Made by a program: the position numbers and the translations under genes. A stretch of 64,000 nt of DNA from positions 1,054,001-1,118,000 of the forward strand of contig CP021224.1 in the NCBI GenBank assembly GCA_003999685.1, read 5' to 3'. Origin of the DNA: Taiwanofungus camphoratus (taxonomy: Eukaryota; Basidiomycota; Agaricomycetes; Polyporales; Taiwanofungaceae). Under the pieces are notes generated by a model. That model was not told where the DNA came from and did not search any database. It saw only the letters and a program-made list of their open reading frames with translations. How positions within the stretch are numbered: the stretch's first letter is position 1; the number at the start of each line of letters is the position of its first letter. This document shows positions 23,401 through 34,570 of this stretch, in pieces.

Positions 23401-24298
23401 GCTACGCCGCTCTTAGAAATGAAAAAAAAGCAAGAACGCACCTCCGAACGTCATCTCCTTGTCTTCGTTGCCAATCCCAATTGCGGCTGACAACGTGTCA
23501 GCCTTCGCTTTCTCGACCTTAGCGCACTCGATGACAGTGTCAAGCGCCTCTGCGTTAATCTTCTGAGCAGTAGTTGTCGTCGTCTTGGAGGCCGGGCGTT
23601 GGGTGACCGTCATCCTGCGACGAAGAGCGCCGCTTCGGGCAGATGGAGTCGTTCCTCCCGGGGTAGACTTAGCATTAGTGGAAGGGGATTTCGCTGTAGC
23701 CTTAGGAAGAGACGCAGACGTGACACGAGCGGTGGAGGTGCTAGTGGGTCTGGCGAACGACGGGATGCCAGCAGGGGCGGAGGTGGGTCTGACGTGAGTG
23801 CGAGGAGGCGACTTGGGACTCTTGGGAAGAGCATTGAGGGACAACTGGAGGTTGTCGTCAGCGAGGTCGTGCAGAGAGCTAGATGCAATGACGACTCACC
23901 TTAGCGACGGAGGAAATATGGTTCGGAGACCTCTTGGAAACCCCAGGGCCAAGGTCGTAGGAAGCCTTGGGGCGCGTATTCTCAACTTGAGTGGCTGACC
24001 CAACAGTGCGATTGGTGATATTGGGAGCCGCGGCGTCAGGAGTGCGCTTGGAAGGCTTGGAGACTAGATTATGGTTGAGGGTATCAAGGATTTTTCTGTT
24101 CGGGTTGAGGACATTGTTGGCAGGAAGAGAGGAGGAGCGAGCATGCAGAGTAGCCTTGAGCTTAGGGCCTGTAGCAGTAGTCTTGGAGGATAATGCAGCG
24201 CGAGTAGCGAAGGAAGTTTGCGTTGAAGCATTGCTGAGAGAAGAGGCAATGCCAGGACCCGGAGGGGAACCAGACTTGGCTTTGCTGGCAAACGACAT
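20478..24298 (-). CDS. hypothetical Ser-rich protein, 1142 aa
   Basis: Not recognised. Exons (minus): 24298-23900, 23844-23442, 23378-22709, 22645-21889, 21825-21547, 21485-21291, 21234-21106, 21074-20478; all phases close over 1142 aa. The N-terminal third is basic and Ser/Thr/Ala/Pro-rich, the middle is strongly acidic (EETEETSDDEEAEEKQVEAI), followed by one more ordered region (YAAEFLEGGSS ... YIGRGLDGDMEIHLWFDVEE). A second compact piece near the C-terminus (DRYPATLSIGKTRPDASYRF ... VPPMLHPEVRKDWENLNRNL) precedes a Ser-rich tail with a basic FFQRLFRRR patch, ending NFFNRMR. The 56-nt intron at 21235-21290 joins what could otherwise be read as two genes; I prefer one because both flanks are in phase with canonical splice ends and no promoter-sized gap exists. 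Function unknown; charge pattern could suit a nuclear or cytoskeletal scaffold, which is only a guess. Confidence 0.6.
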
Positions 24299-25105
24299 AC
24301 TTGTGTTACCTAGAGAGCGATAGAAGACGAAAAGCTGTGCCAATAGCTAACAGGACAAACCGAGATATGTTTTATACCTCGTCAACCGCACTGTCAGCTC
24401 TCAGAATCGCACCCAGCCATGCCTGGGGTGCTGACGGCGAGCCTCAGTTAGGATTCTGACTGCTATACGGATACGATCCGTATAGTAGTCAGTATCCTCA
24501 CACAGGCTTGATGATGTTCCGTCACCATTCTAAAGACTGAAGAAAGCAGAACAGCGAGAGATGATAAGAAAAGAAATACCTCTACGGGTATGGACTTTAT
24601 CAGTTCACGGCACCATATCGCGCAGTGTAGGATCTAGTACATAGCGCCAGATGCATTTGACAACAATGTCAGACAAAATTAAAACGCTCTGAGCCGACGC
24701 GGGTCTATGTCAATCGTGGCTTTGATCATTCTCCCTGTACTTGCATATGTGGTTCGGATAAAGAACCAAGCAATCGGGGATGTGCCTGCTCACAGCAACC
24801 TGGCGAGAGTAAGTTGGTGGAAGATCCATTGGTTCGTATGTTTTAAAACTCGCCTTTTTAGCCATCGTGTTTGCGGGCAATAACATTAGAACTTCGGGCG
24901 AATTGGCCAAGCCCTTCAAACGTTCATGTATGCTCGCAAAGTTTCGGATCCCGCGAATGATCGGTGACAGATGTAACCCTAACCTTGACGCGGCACTGAA
25001 TATTGCCAGCTCCAGTACTTATTTGAGGGCGCTATACATAACTAAATCTATCCGCTTTGAACAGCATTACGGCTGACGTTTTCCTGTGCCCCCCTTTCAC
25101 TATCC
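24299..25105. other. divergent intergenic, about 800 bp
   Basis: Separates the 1142-aa gene (-) from the UCH gene (+). It contains the 47-bp palindrome listed separately. Otherwise no gene, tRNA or known repeat is supported. Confidence 0.45.
24451..24497. repeat. 47-bp near-perfect palindrome (hairpin/cruciform)
   Basis: Two 22-bp arms (24451-24472 and 24476-24497) around a 3-bp spacer ACG. They match in 20 of 22 positions. The core reads CTATACGGAT-ACG-ATCCGTATAG. No flanking terminator-type U-run and no coding context. It lies about 150 bp upstream of one start codon and 600 bp from the other. It could be a protein-binding dyad, a cruciform-forming site or a remnant of a palindromic mobile sequence. 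Confidence 0.85.
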
Positions 25106-26271
25106 ATGCCCGAACGATCTATCAGTCGCTGGATCCCGCTGGAGAGCAATCCTGATGTTCGTAGTGTGTCCTTTCTCCCCTGGCGCCTGTAGTAATGATG
25201 TCGCTTCTTGTCCAATGATTAGGTACTCAACCAAGTGAGCCAAGCTTGTTTTCCTGTTTGTCTATTCCTACTATTCTGAACATACGTCGATTCGCTCGGT
25301 CAAGTGGGCAAACTCTGCGGGCCTCGTCGCGTCCCAAGCGCAGTTCGAGGATGTCTACGGGCTCGATCCCGAGGTGGGCATCCCCACCATCCGGCGCGTA
25401 TATTTTTGCTAACGGACGCTGCGAATGCGTTTGTCCCGCTCCTAGCTCCTCGCGATGGTCCCGCAGCCAGTGAAAGCTGTCGTGCTGCTCTTCCCCATCA
25501 GCGAGTCGATCGAGGCGCGCAAAAGACAGGAGGACGAGCGCATCAGGACCGGCGGTCAGCATCCCGTCGACCCGACCGTGTTTTGGATCAAGCAGACGGT
25601 GAGTGCGCCGCTCCGTCGGGCTTGAATGGCGGTCAATGTGGCGCAGATCGGGAACGCGTGCGGGACAATAGGGCTCTTGCACGCATTAGCGAATGTGAGC
25701 GCTTCGGGGACGCGAGTATTACCTGTATGCTCACATGCATAGAGCAGTCGGATGTAACGCTTGCACCGGAGAGCCCGCTCGCGCAGTTCATCGACGAGTG
25801 CAAAGGTGTGCATTCCGGCCTGTCCGTGCATCTCGAAACTTACGCTTCCGAACCGGAAGACAAGACACCCGAAGAGCGGGCAAAGGTGCTCGAGACGACG
25901 CCGCTTTTCGCCAACATCCATGCGCAGGCCGCATCGGTAGGCCAGACGGCGGCGCCGTCCGCGGACACGCACACGGATCTACACTTTACGTGCTTCGTGC
26001 AGGCACCGAGCCCTCCGCGTGGGGAAGGCGAGATGCCAGACGAGCCACCGCGCCTCGTCGAGCTGGACGGGCGCAGGGTGGGTCCGGTTGACAGGGGCGA
26101 GTGCAAGAACCTGCTAGAGGTCAGTCTGCTTGTGGGCCTTCCTTAACCCTTTGTGTGCTGAACGGTCGTTCGCCGTGGCAGGACGTGGCGAAATTTGTTA
26201 AGGAGAACTATGTGTCGCAGACGGCGAGTATGCACTTTAGCATGATGGCCCTCGCGCCGCCTGCAAACTAG
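25106..26271 (+). CDS. ubiquitin C-terminal hydrolase, UCH-L3/Yuh1 type
   Basis: Cysteine protease (peptidase family C12) that removes small adducts from ubiquitin or NEDD8 C-termini. Exons: 25106-25156, 25223-25234 (12 nt), 25305-25373, 25446-25598, 25647-25694, 25748-25805, 25860-26119, 26182-26271; 246 aa, a normal length. Sequence order: ISRWIPLESNPD, then FEDVYGLDPELLAMVPQPVK, VVLLFPISESIEARK, WIKQTIGNACGTIGLLHALA with the oxyanion Gln and catalytic Cys, DLHFTCFV with the catalytic His, and LVELDGRRVGPVDRG with the catalytic Asp. A variable crossover-loop segment carries Pro/Glu insertions just after the His. The tiny exon 2 encodes VLNQ. A UCH37-like C-terminal extension is absent, so Yuh1/UCH-L3 is favoured. 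Confidence 0.92.
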
Positions 26272-26531
26272 ACAAGTCGAGGAAGTTTGTATTACTAAAT
26301 GTAACACTCTGTATGGACTTGTATTGAATGTAAACTCCGACTATGTTGGGTAAGAAACGTTCTGTATCAATCATCATTGACTGCGGGATAAACCAATAAG
26401 TATTCTGCTATAAACAGGCTCGCCTTCACGTGCAAATTCAGCTGTCGATTTCTTTGTAAGCTGGGCGCGAATGCACCTGGGAGAAGCTGTCGCCATCGCT
26501 GGCGTGCTCTGCGTGCTGCGTTTCCACGTTC
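26272..26531. promoter_or_regulatory. intergenic between UCH gene and ABCC transporter
   Basis: 260 bp holding the UCH 3' end and the presumed promoter of the transporter. No core element recognised. Confidence 0.35.
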
Positions 26532-29500
26532 TTGCTGCGAATGGCATCGTCGACATGCTGCACTAACGCCGAAGGGTGGGGTCCAGTCTCCCCGGTTCGC
26601 ACATTTGATCTCACCCCGTGCTTCGAGGAAGGTGTTATCCTTTCTGCACTTTTGGCTGTGTTTCTCGTTCTCGCAGCGTGTAGGTGCTGGGCTCTGAAAA
26701 CATGTCATGTGAGACCAAGAGGCCGCAGGAGTGTATGGATGCTGAGAACAAAGTTGGTGAGTTGATCCGTTGGCATGTTGTTCGGCACCAGCGGAGAGAT
26801 TACCTCCTGTCATTCTGCTCTCACGCGGACCTTCGTATGCGTGCCATAAGTACGTGTGGTAGTGAAACGAGGTTGTTACGGACGGCTCTGCAGCTTGTAC
26901 ATGTGCCACGACAGATTCTGTCAGGACGGCCGATCAACTTCGGGGCTGCACTCGTGGGATTGATTTACCTACCGTAATGAAATGCAATCCACTTCATGTT
27001 GAGCATGACCAAGAACATACATTTATACCGCTATCTGGCTTGCCCCGTTCCTCCGTCTCATCTGTCTTCACCATAGGCTTTTCTCGCATTCGCATGCATC
27101 TCGAGCTGCGCGAATTTCATCCTCGTACTAGCCACGCGAAGACCAGTCGCTGCGATTCAATCCTATGTCCTCGAATTTCTAGCGCTGGTCGTCGCATCCA
27201 TCCTTACCACCTTCAACCACCACCGCACGCGCACCTCCTCGACCCTACTCCTTCTGTTCTGGCCAGCCTACGCCCTGGGCCTGTTCATTTGGGGCCGTAC
27301 AACGCTCAGCAGTCCCTCCCTTCTCCCCGTCCTTGTACTCAAATGCACCGTCGTAGCCCTCGGCCTTGCATCCTTTGCACTCGAGTGCCTTGGCACCGAG
27401 TTCACGCCAGAGGATTGTCCGACCCAGAAAGGCAGCGCTGATGGACACATTGAAAGCCCGCTGCTCACGGCGAACGTCTTCAGCGTGTGGACATTCGCGT
27501 GGATGGATGCGCTCATGCGCAAGGGTGCTGCAGCGTATATCACCGAGGATCACCTGCCGTCGCTTGTCCCCCAGGATGAGTCTGCGAATCTGGGCAGGGA
27601 CTTGCAGAGCGCGATGAAGAAGCAGTGAGCCCCTCTCTCCCTAGCCCTTCAGTCCGTCGCTCACCAGCTCTCATACACAGCAAGTCCCTCTGGGCCTCGC
27701 TCTTCGTCGCATACGGTGGCCCGTATGCCTTCGCCGCAGGGCTGAAAGTTATCCAGGACCTCCTAGCATTCCTGCAGCCGCAGCTCCTGCGCTGGCTTCT
27801 CGCGTACATTTCCGCGTACCAGATTGCAGCCGGGCCGAGCCCGCTCGAGGGCTTCGCCATTGCAGTCCTCATGTTCGTCGCGTCGGTCGCGCAGACGGTC
27901 ATCCTGCACCAGTACTTCCAGCGCTGCTTCGAGACGGGCATGCGCGTGCGCGCGGGGCTCGTCGCGGCCGTGTACCGCAAGGCGCTCGTGCTCTCGAACG
28001 ACGGACGCAGTGCGGCGTCGGGCGATATTGTGAACCTGATGAGCGTGGACGCGACGCGGCTGCAGGACCTGTGCACGTATGGGCTGATTGCGATCTCAGG
28101 GCCGTTCCAGATCACGCTGGCGTTCGTCTCGCTGTATGATATCCTGGGCTGGCCCGCGTTTGTGGGCGTTGCGATCATGATTGTGTCGATCCCGCTAAAC
28201 ACGGTCATTGCGCGGTATCTGAAGAAGCTGCAGGAGCAACAGATGAAGAATAGGGACAAGAGGACGCGTCTGATGAGCGAGTTGCTGGCAAATATCAGGA
28301 GGTGACTTTTTCCTGACCTCTTGTTGGATAGCATCGGCCGGTTTACGAACAATTCGTCCTCTAGCATCAAGCTGTACGCCTGGGAGAACGCATTCATCCG
28401 GTGGATCATGGCTGTGCGGAATGAGCAGGAGCTGAAGATGCTTCGCAAGATCGGGATAGTGACGGTTTGTATTGCTTTTGCCCGAATCTCCTTCCGCGCG
28501 TTGAATGCCTGTTTAGTCTCTCAATACGTCTCTTTGGTCTGGAATTCCATGTAAGCCGGTCTCGTTTTCGTAGGACCGTAGTGGTATGTTGACAAGTGCT
28601 CGTGTAGTGCTGGTTGCATTCAGCTCGTTCGCCGTTGCCGCGGTGACCTCTGAAACGCCACTCACTTCCGACAGAATTTTCCCCTCCATTTCTCTCTTTA
28701 TGCTTCTCAGCTTCCCGCTCGCCATGGTATGTTGCATTGTCTCCCCGTTATTTCGCATTGCTTTCTACGAGCCTCTACTTGCCCGCAGTTCAGCCAAGTC
28801 ACTTCCAACATTATCGAGGCGCTAGTCTCTGTCAAGCGGCTTTCGGATTTCCTTAATGCCGACGAGCTTCAGCATGATGCGCGTCAGATGATCAAGGACC
28901 GTAAGCTAGAGATTGGTGACGAGGTCAGTGCCTATACTGTATGCCTTTCTGTGCGCAAGACGCCATTTGTTGAAGCCTGTAACAGGTCTTGACCATCTCT
29001 GACGGTGAATTTTACTGGGCTAAGGATGACCTTACGCCTTCTTTGGAAGACATCAACCTTACCGTGCGGAAGGGTGAGTTGGTTGGTGTGCTTGGGCGTG
29101 TCGGAGCTGGGAAGGTATGCCCCGGGCTTTCACCCAAGTTTAGCTCTTCTCACGACTATGTAGACAAGCCTTATATCCGCCATCATCGGTGAAATGAGAC
29201 GCACGGAGGGACACGTCAAGTTGTCGGGCTGTATAGCTTACGCTCCGCAGAATCCTTGGTAAATCGATTTTTGCCTCCGGAAGTGATTTGTGATTGATGG
29301 TATAACCCTAGGATAATGAGTGCAACTATCCGAGACAACATTCTTTTCTCCCACAAATACGATGAACCTTTCTATAATCTAGTAATAGATGGTGTGGCAT
29401 TTCTGCTCTAGAGCCATAACATAGTCTCACTTCTATGATGTCCAGCTTGTGCACTTCGGCAGGATTTGACGTTGCTACCTAATGGAGACCTAACTGAAGT

Positions 29501-32500
29501 TGGAGAGAAGGGTATGTTCTTGAAATGTGAAGTTGGTCGAGTTCAAGCTGATCGTCTTCGTCGATAGGCATTACGGTGGGTCATCTACGACATGTGGCTG
29601 ATAGTCGTAGCTGAGGTTGGATGTGTAGCTGAGCGGCGGTCAGCGCGCGCGCGTCGCACTGGCTAGAGCTGTTTACGCCAGAGCGGATCTGTGAGTCTAG
29701 CATTGAGGTTACATGAACATCCGAGTCTCAACTGAACATTCGATGACTTGGCAGAGTGATTTTGGACGATGTTCTTGCTGCTGTCGACTCCCATGTTGCC
29801 CGTCATGTATTTGGTAATTATTCCCAGCCCTCCGTACGTCTCATTCTGATACTGTTACTATCTCGTAGACAATGTCATTGGTCCTCATGGTATCCTAGCA
29901 ACGAAGGCGAGGATCGTCGTCACGAACAGCATCCACTTCCTTAAACAATTCGACCTGATTGTCTATATTCATCGAGGAAGTATCCTCGAAAGGGGTTCAT
30001 ATAATGACCTGATCGGTAATACTCAAAGCGAAGTATTTAAACTTATGTGGGTGACATCTATTCATAGTCTATGGCTTTGAGGTTGTGACCAGAGCCTATT
30101 TCATTCTCCAGTAAAGGACACGGTAGTGTGACCACTTCAGGCATGTCAACCCCGTTCATCGGAGACACTGCGACGCCCTCGTCTGAGGGTGAAACTGCCG
30201 TTGCTTCTTCTCAAGATCTTACGGAAGAGAAGCTGGCAAGTTTAGACAAGAAGCTGGTACGGCGCAAGAGCTATGGAAAAGCAGTCCTAGAAGATAATCT
30301 GCCGATTCGCACTACGTCTGATGGCCTAGTAAAAGAGCATATAGAACAAGGACGAGTGAAGAGGGACGTGTACTTGCAGTACATAGAGGCTGCATCGACG
30401 GCTGGTTTTGTGTTCTTCGTACTGTTCACTGTCTTGCAGCAAATCACCGCCGTAGCGGGGAACAATACGTTGCGTGCATGGGGAGAGCACAATCTTACCA
30501 CAGGCTCCAACGAAGGTGCTTGGATTTATCTACTTGGATATGGGATGTTCTCCTTGTCTTCAACTTTGTTGTCTACGGCCGCGGCGATTTTGATCTGGGT
30601 CCTTTGCTCCGTGCGCAGTTCGAAACGCCTACATGATTCAGTGAGCCTCAGATGCCGGATTGCTGCTGTTCACTTATCGATTTTTAACAGATGCTGCATG
30701 CAGTCATGCGTGCACCTCTGAGTTTCTTTGAGCTCACTCCGACGGGACGGTAAGTCAAACTCTGTATCTAACTAGTCATTTCTTTATCATATCTGCCAGG
30801 ATCCTGAATCTCTTTTCGCGCGATACCTATGTTGTCGATCAAATCATAGCTCGGGTCAGTACTAGTGTCCCTTGTCGTCCTTGCACTTGCTGATGAGGCT
30901 CTGTAGGTGATCTCAAACGCCATCAGGCAAGTATGTGTTACGGCGATGATTATCGCTGTCATCGGATACAGCTTCCCTCTCTTTGTAAGCAACTTCAATT
31001 GTGGCTCTTAGCTTCTCGATCTAATTGACTTGTACAGCTCGTTGCAGTCCCGCTGCTGGCGTGGTTCTATATGCGGGTCATGATGTAAGTTTCATCTTGG
31101 TTCCTTATTGCTAGATTCATTGTTCATTGAGTATAGTTACTACCTCTCGACCTCGCGTGAACTCAAACGACTTGATGCGGTGTCGCGCTCACCAATATTC
31201 GCATGGTTCTCTGAGTCGCTCAACGGGCTCTCGACCATTCGTGCCTTTGATCAACAACATGTCTTCATCGCCAATAATGAGCACCGTGTTGACCGCAACC
31301 AAATCTGCTATCTTCCCAGGTCAGTGTTCTGAGTTCCCTATTCTTGTGGTCTTATTGATCGGTTGATGGTATAGTATCTCCGTGAATCGATGGCTGGCTG
31401 TACGCCTTGAATTTGTAGGCGCAACGATCATTTTCATCGCAGCGACGTTGTCACTGGTGGCGCTTGTCGCAACCGGGGTAGACGCTGGCCTTGTCGGCTT
31501 TGTACTGTCGTATGCACTGAATACGACAGGATCACTGGTGAGGTGTCTTCCTTTGCCAAAGAATGAAGCTTCTTATGATGTATGATGTATAATTTCCAGA
31601 ACTGGCTCGTGCGCTCTGCCAGTGAGGTGGAGCAAAACATCGTCAGTGTTGAGCGAATATTGCATTACATCCAGCTACAGCCAGAAGCTCCCGCTGAGAT
31701 CCCGGATACGGTGCCTGAAGCATGGCCGTCAAGGGGAGAGATTGAGTTCCGGTAAGCCATCCCTTAATGCGGTAGTTTGGTCATGCCTTAACAATTACGA
31801 AGTCAATACTGTGCCCGATACCGCCCAGAACTAGATTTGGCGCTTAAGGATATCTCAGTAAAGATTGTACGTTGTCGCATCGGGCTTCTGTACCTTGCGA
31901 AGTACTGATGCAGTGCACGTAGAGTCACCGGGAAAAGATTGGTGTCTGCGGCCGAACAGGATCTGGCAAATCTACGGTACGTCCGTCAGCCGATGGAACG
32001 TCATAGACTCGGGGAATCCTCATGATTGTACAGCTCCTGCTTTCACTTTTCAGAATCATAGAGCCTGCATCGGGCACCATCAGCATCGACGGGGTCGATA
32101 TTACTAAAGTGGGACTGCACGATTGTTCGTTCTATTGAACTATTCATTCATCCTCGCGCCAGAGCTGACCGAACGCCTGCTTGCAGTGCGCTCTGCAATC
32201 TCGATTGTACCACAAAGTCCGGATTTGTTTGAAGGCACTATTCGTGAGAACATCGATCCGACGGGTGAGCGCCAGGACGCGGAGATCTGGGTGGCATTGG
32301 ATCAGGTGGGTGGTCCTATTCATCGAGACTTCTCACGTATTGACGATGTGCGCACTATGTCTACGTCTAACGTATCAGTCGCGCCTCAAAACTTTCGTGG
32401 AGTCGTTGGCACAAGGGCTCGATGCACCGGTGCGAGAAGGAGGATCATCTCTGTCCTCAGGACAAAGACAATTACTGTGTTTCGCGCGGGCCCTCCTCCG

Positions 32501-33003
32501 AAAGGTATGTTTTTATTCTCAACTTTTGACAGAAGGTGATATACTGACGTTATATATTCTGTCTTTTTAAGTCAAAAATCCTCGTTCTCGATGAAGGTGA
32601 ATCGGAATGTCATTATCTCATTACCGTGCTGACCGAGTTACCTTCCGTCGCAGCCACGTCGGCAGTGGACCTTGACACAGATAAGGCCGTTCAAGAAATC
32701 ATACGTGGTCCACAATTCGCGGACGTTACGATGCTCACTATTGCGTGCGTCTGCCTTTCTGTGTATGTCATTGTGCCTCACGTTGATCAGGCGCCCTGTT
32801 CCAGACATCGCATAAATACGATCCTGGAGTCTGACCGAGTTCTCGTATTAGATGCGGGCAGGGTGTGTCAAGAGGTCTATTTACTGCTTCAGAGTGTTTT
32901 GACAGTATGCTGCCAGGTCGTGGAATTCGATTTGCCACAAAATCTACTTGCGAATAAGCAGAGCGCTTTCCACTCGCTGGCCGCCGAAGCGGGCCTCGCA
33001 TGA
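26532..33003 (+). CDS. ABCC/MRP-type full ABC transporter with TMD0 (Ycf1/Bpt1-like)
   Basis: ATP-driven exporter of glutathione or organic-anion conjugates, vacuolar or plasma membrane in fungi. I trace 32 exons and 1479 aa from 26532 to 33003, all in phase. TMD0 starts [19 protein letters not shown] and [22 protein letters not shown]1 includes [20 protein letters not shown]; the region before NBD1 includes [23 protein letters not shown]1 has Walker A GRVGAGKTSL, signature [14 protein letters not shown] and Walker [15 protein letters not shown], where Asp replaces the catalytic Glu as is usual in ABCC NBD1. NBD2 has [25 protein letters not shown] and LVLDEATSAVD. Exon 12 (29568-29575) is only 8 nt and exon 29 is 25 nt. 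Intron 1 (26757-27076) is about 320 nt, long for this locus, and is the least certain part; the ATG at 26541 is an alternative start. Confidence 0.9.
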
Positions 33004-33533
33004 TTGCAGCTCATATACAACTCAAGTTTCTATTACCCTTGATCGGCTCATTGAAAAGCCTAATGTTCGTGACAAATTCGATGCCATATAAGTAACAGAG
33101 ATGAAGTCTGCTACCAAACCTGATACCCATTGGCTATAGCTGACTATTCATCCCAACGGAATACGAGCACTGTACGTCCAATTCAATGAAGATATTGAGC
33201 TAGGGGTAATGTACTATGCCAGAAGCATCAACGTTCACAGGGGAGAAAATCGTTACATGCGGCTTCGCTAAACCTATGTTAGTACCTTAAACGACTACGT
33301 CGATGTCTCACATTCGGAACCGTCGGGTTTTCTGCTCGGAAATCTGTGCAAGTTTTGTGACTCTTCCGATATTTCTCCAGACGCGTCGGTACACGAGCAT
33401 TCTCCTTCTCTTCATCTCGGCATTGCGGTACTTCGTCAATGTGGAGGTTTCAATTTTGTTTATTACTTCCCGGGCGTTCACAGCGATCGGGAACAACTTG
33501 GGATTGTGCCCATAAGATTCAAATCTCAGCACC
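33004..33533. other. intergenic, about 530 bp
   Basis: 3' flank of the ABC transporter up to the left end of the nested transposons. A short frame at 33303-33515 has no recognisable features. Confidence 0.4.
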
Positions 33534-34570
33534 TAAGATACTGTACTATTTCGACCATAGGTTCATGGGGTGTGACATGTGACACCGATTTTCACTTAGT
33601 TCACTGGTTCATAGTGGCCTGTGACGCTGTACAAATGGCTTAGTTCAGTTCAGTGGCCAACGTGACAAATTTTGACTGAACTTCCTAAAACAAATGTGCC
33701 TTGTTAGGAAAAAGATATCACAGATATGACAACCCTGGCTCCCATTGACGATCCTAGCATATCTCTGAGTGTGGTTGTCTCACATGTTGCGCAAGGTGCC
33801 ATCCCTACCGGCTATGCCCTCAACGATAACAACATACTGGTAGACATGTCAGCAATCAAAGATGTCTCTCACACACCGTATAACATCAACATGGACTTTA
33901 AAACCACAGGATGTAGAGGTGCAGAATGATTGCACATCTTCCAGTCTTAATGTATTCTACGATCTGGATGCTAATGGCCAATCTTGCAACGCAGATGAGC
34001 ATGAGGATAATTCACCACAGCCACTTCTGAAGAAAATGAGATTTTTTGATTTTTTTGCTTCTAATATCATGTACATGGCTTCCTATGTGTTGCTACATCA
34101 TATGAGGGCCTTAACGCACTACTACTATGATGTCTAGGGGCTGAAAATGATGTGTTTTTAATAGTGTGACAATTGACTTTTTTTTTAGTTCACTCATGCC
34201 TGTGACGCGCACAAATGAACTAACTCACCAGTTCAGAGGGTCCTGTGACGCGTGACTGAACCTATGGTCGAAATAGTACAGTATGCCCATCTCATTTTCG
34301 ACTACTATCATCACAGCGTGACCATCACGTGTAACAGCCGGACAAGTGTTTGTTAAGACATATGATAGGTACTGAATATAAACATAATTAATGCAGTTGC
34401 TCGAACGCTTCCTTCAAACTAAAATGATTGTATCGTGTTGCTTATCTAAGCAAATATGTTCAATTCCATACAAGATGGTCTTTAATAAAAAATCGGCCAC
34501 CATCAAACTGTAGAGAGGTCATTTCCGCACAGTTTGATGGTCGCAGAATTTTGAGTTATGTGCTATCTTA
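33534..34570 (-). mobile_element. MITE-like element, copy 2, split by another transposon
   Basis: Inverted copy of the element at 10657-10940. It starts TAAGATA at 33534 and ends TATCTTA at 34570, flanked by TA-containing sequence consistent with TA target duplication. All but the first few bases lie at 34282-34570 because a 741-bp element is inserted at the TA near its end. The same internal 13-bp inverted repeat lies about 34497-34542. Between copies there is one indel region: copy 2 has about 30 bp (TTCGAGCAACTGC area) that copy 1 lacks, and copy 1 has about 20 bp after its AT-rich tract that copy 2 lacks. No coding sequence of its own. Confidence 0.65.
33541..34281. mobile_element. TIR DNA transposon, non-autonomous, TA-flanked, 741 bp
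   Basis: Perfect 25-bp terminal inverted repeats at 33541-33565 and 34257-34281 (starting CTGTACTATTTCGACC). They are flanked on both sides by TA, as expected for Tc1/mariner-type TA target duplication. Subterminal regions share a direct motif of the form CCTGTGACGC..ACAAATG near both ends. The uninterrupted target is visible in MITE-like copy 1 (GGGCATATCTTA). The interior has two short overlapping frames (33726-33929 and about 33862-34137) with no DDE motif or recognisable transposase, so the element is probably non-autonomous or carries an unrelated fragment. Perfect TIRs suggest recent insertion. Confidence 0.85.

Noticed and set aside
26367-26909. 180-codon minus-strand frame near the ABCC start
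   Set aside because: It overlaps antisense the well-recognised TMD0 first exon and shows no family resemblance or codon bias.
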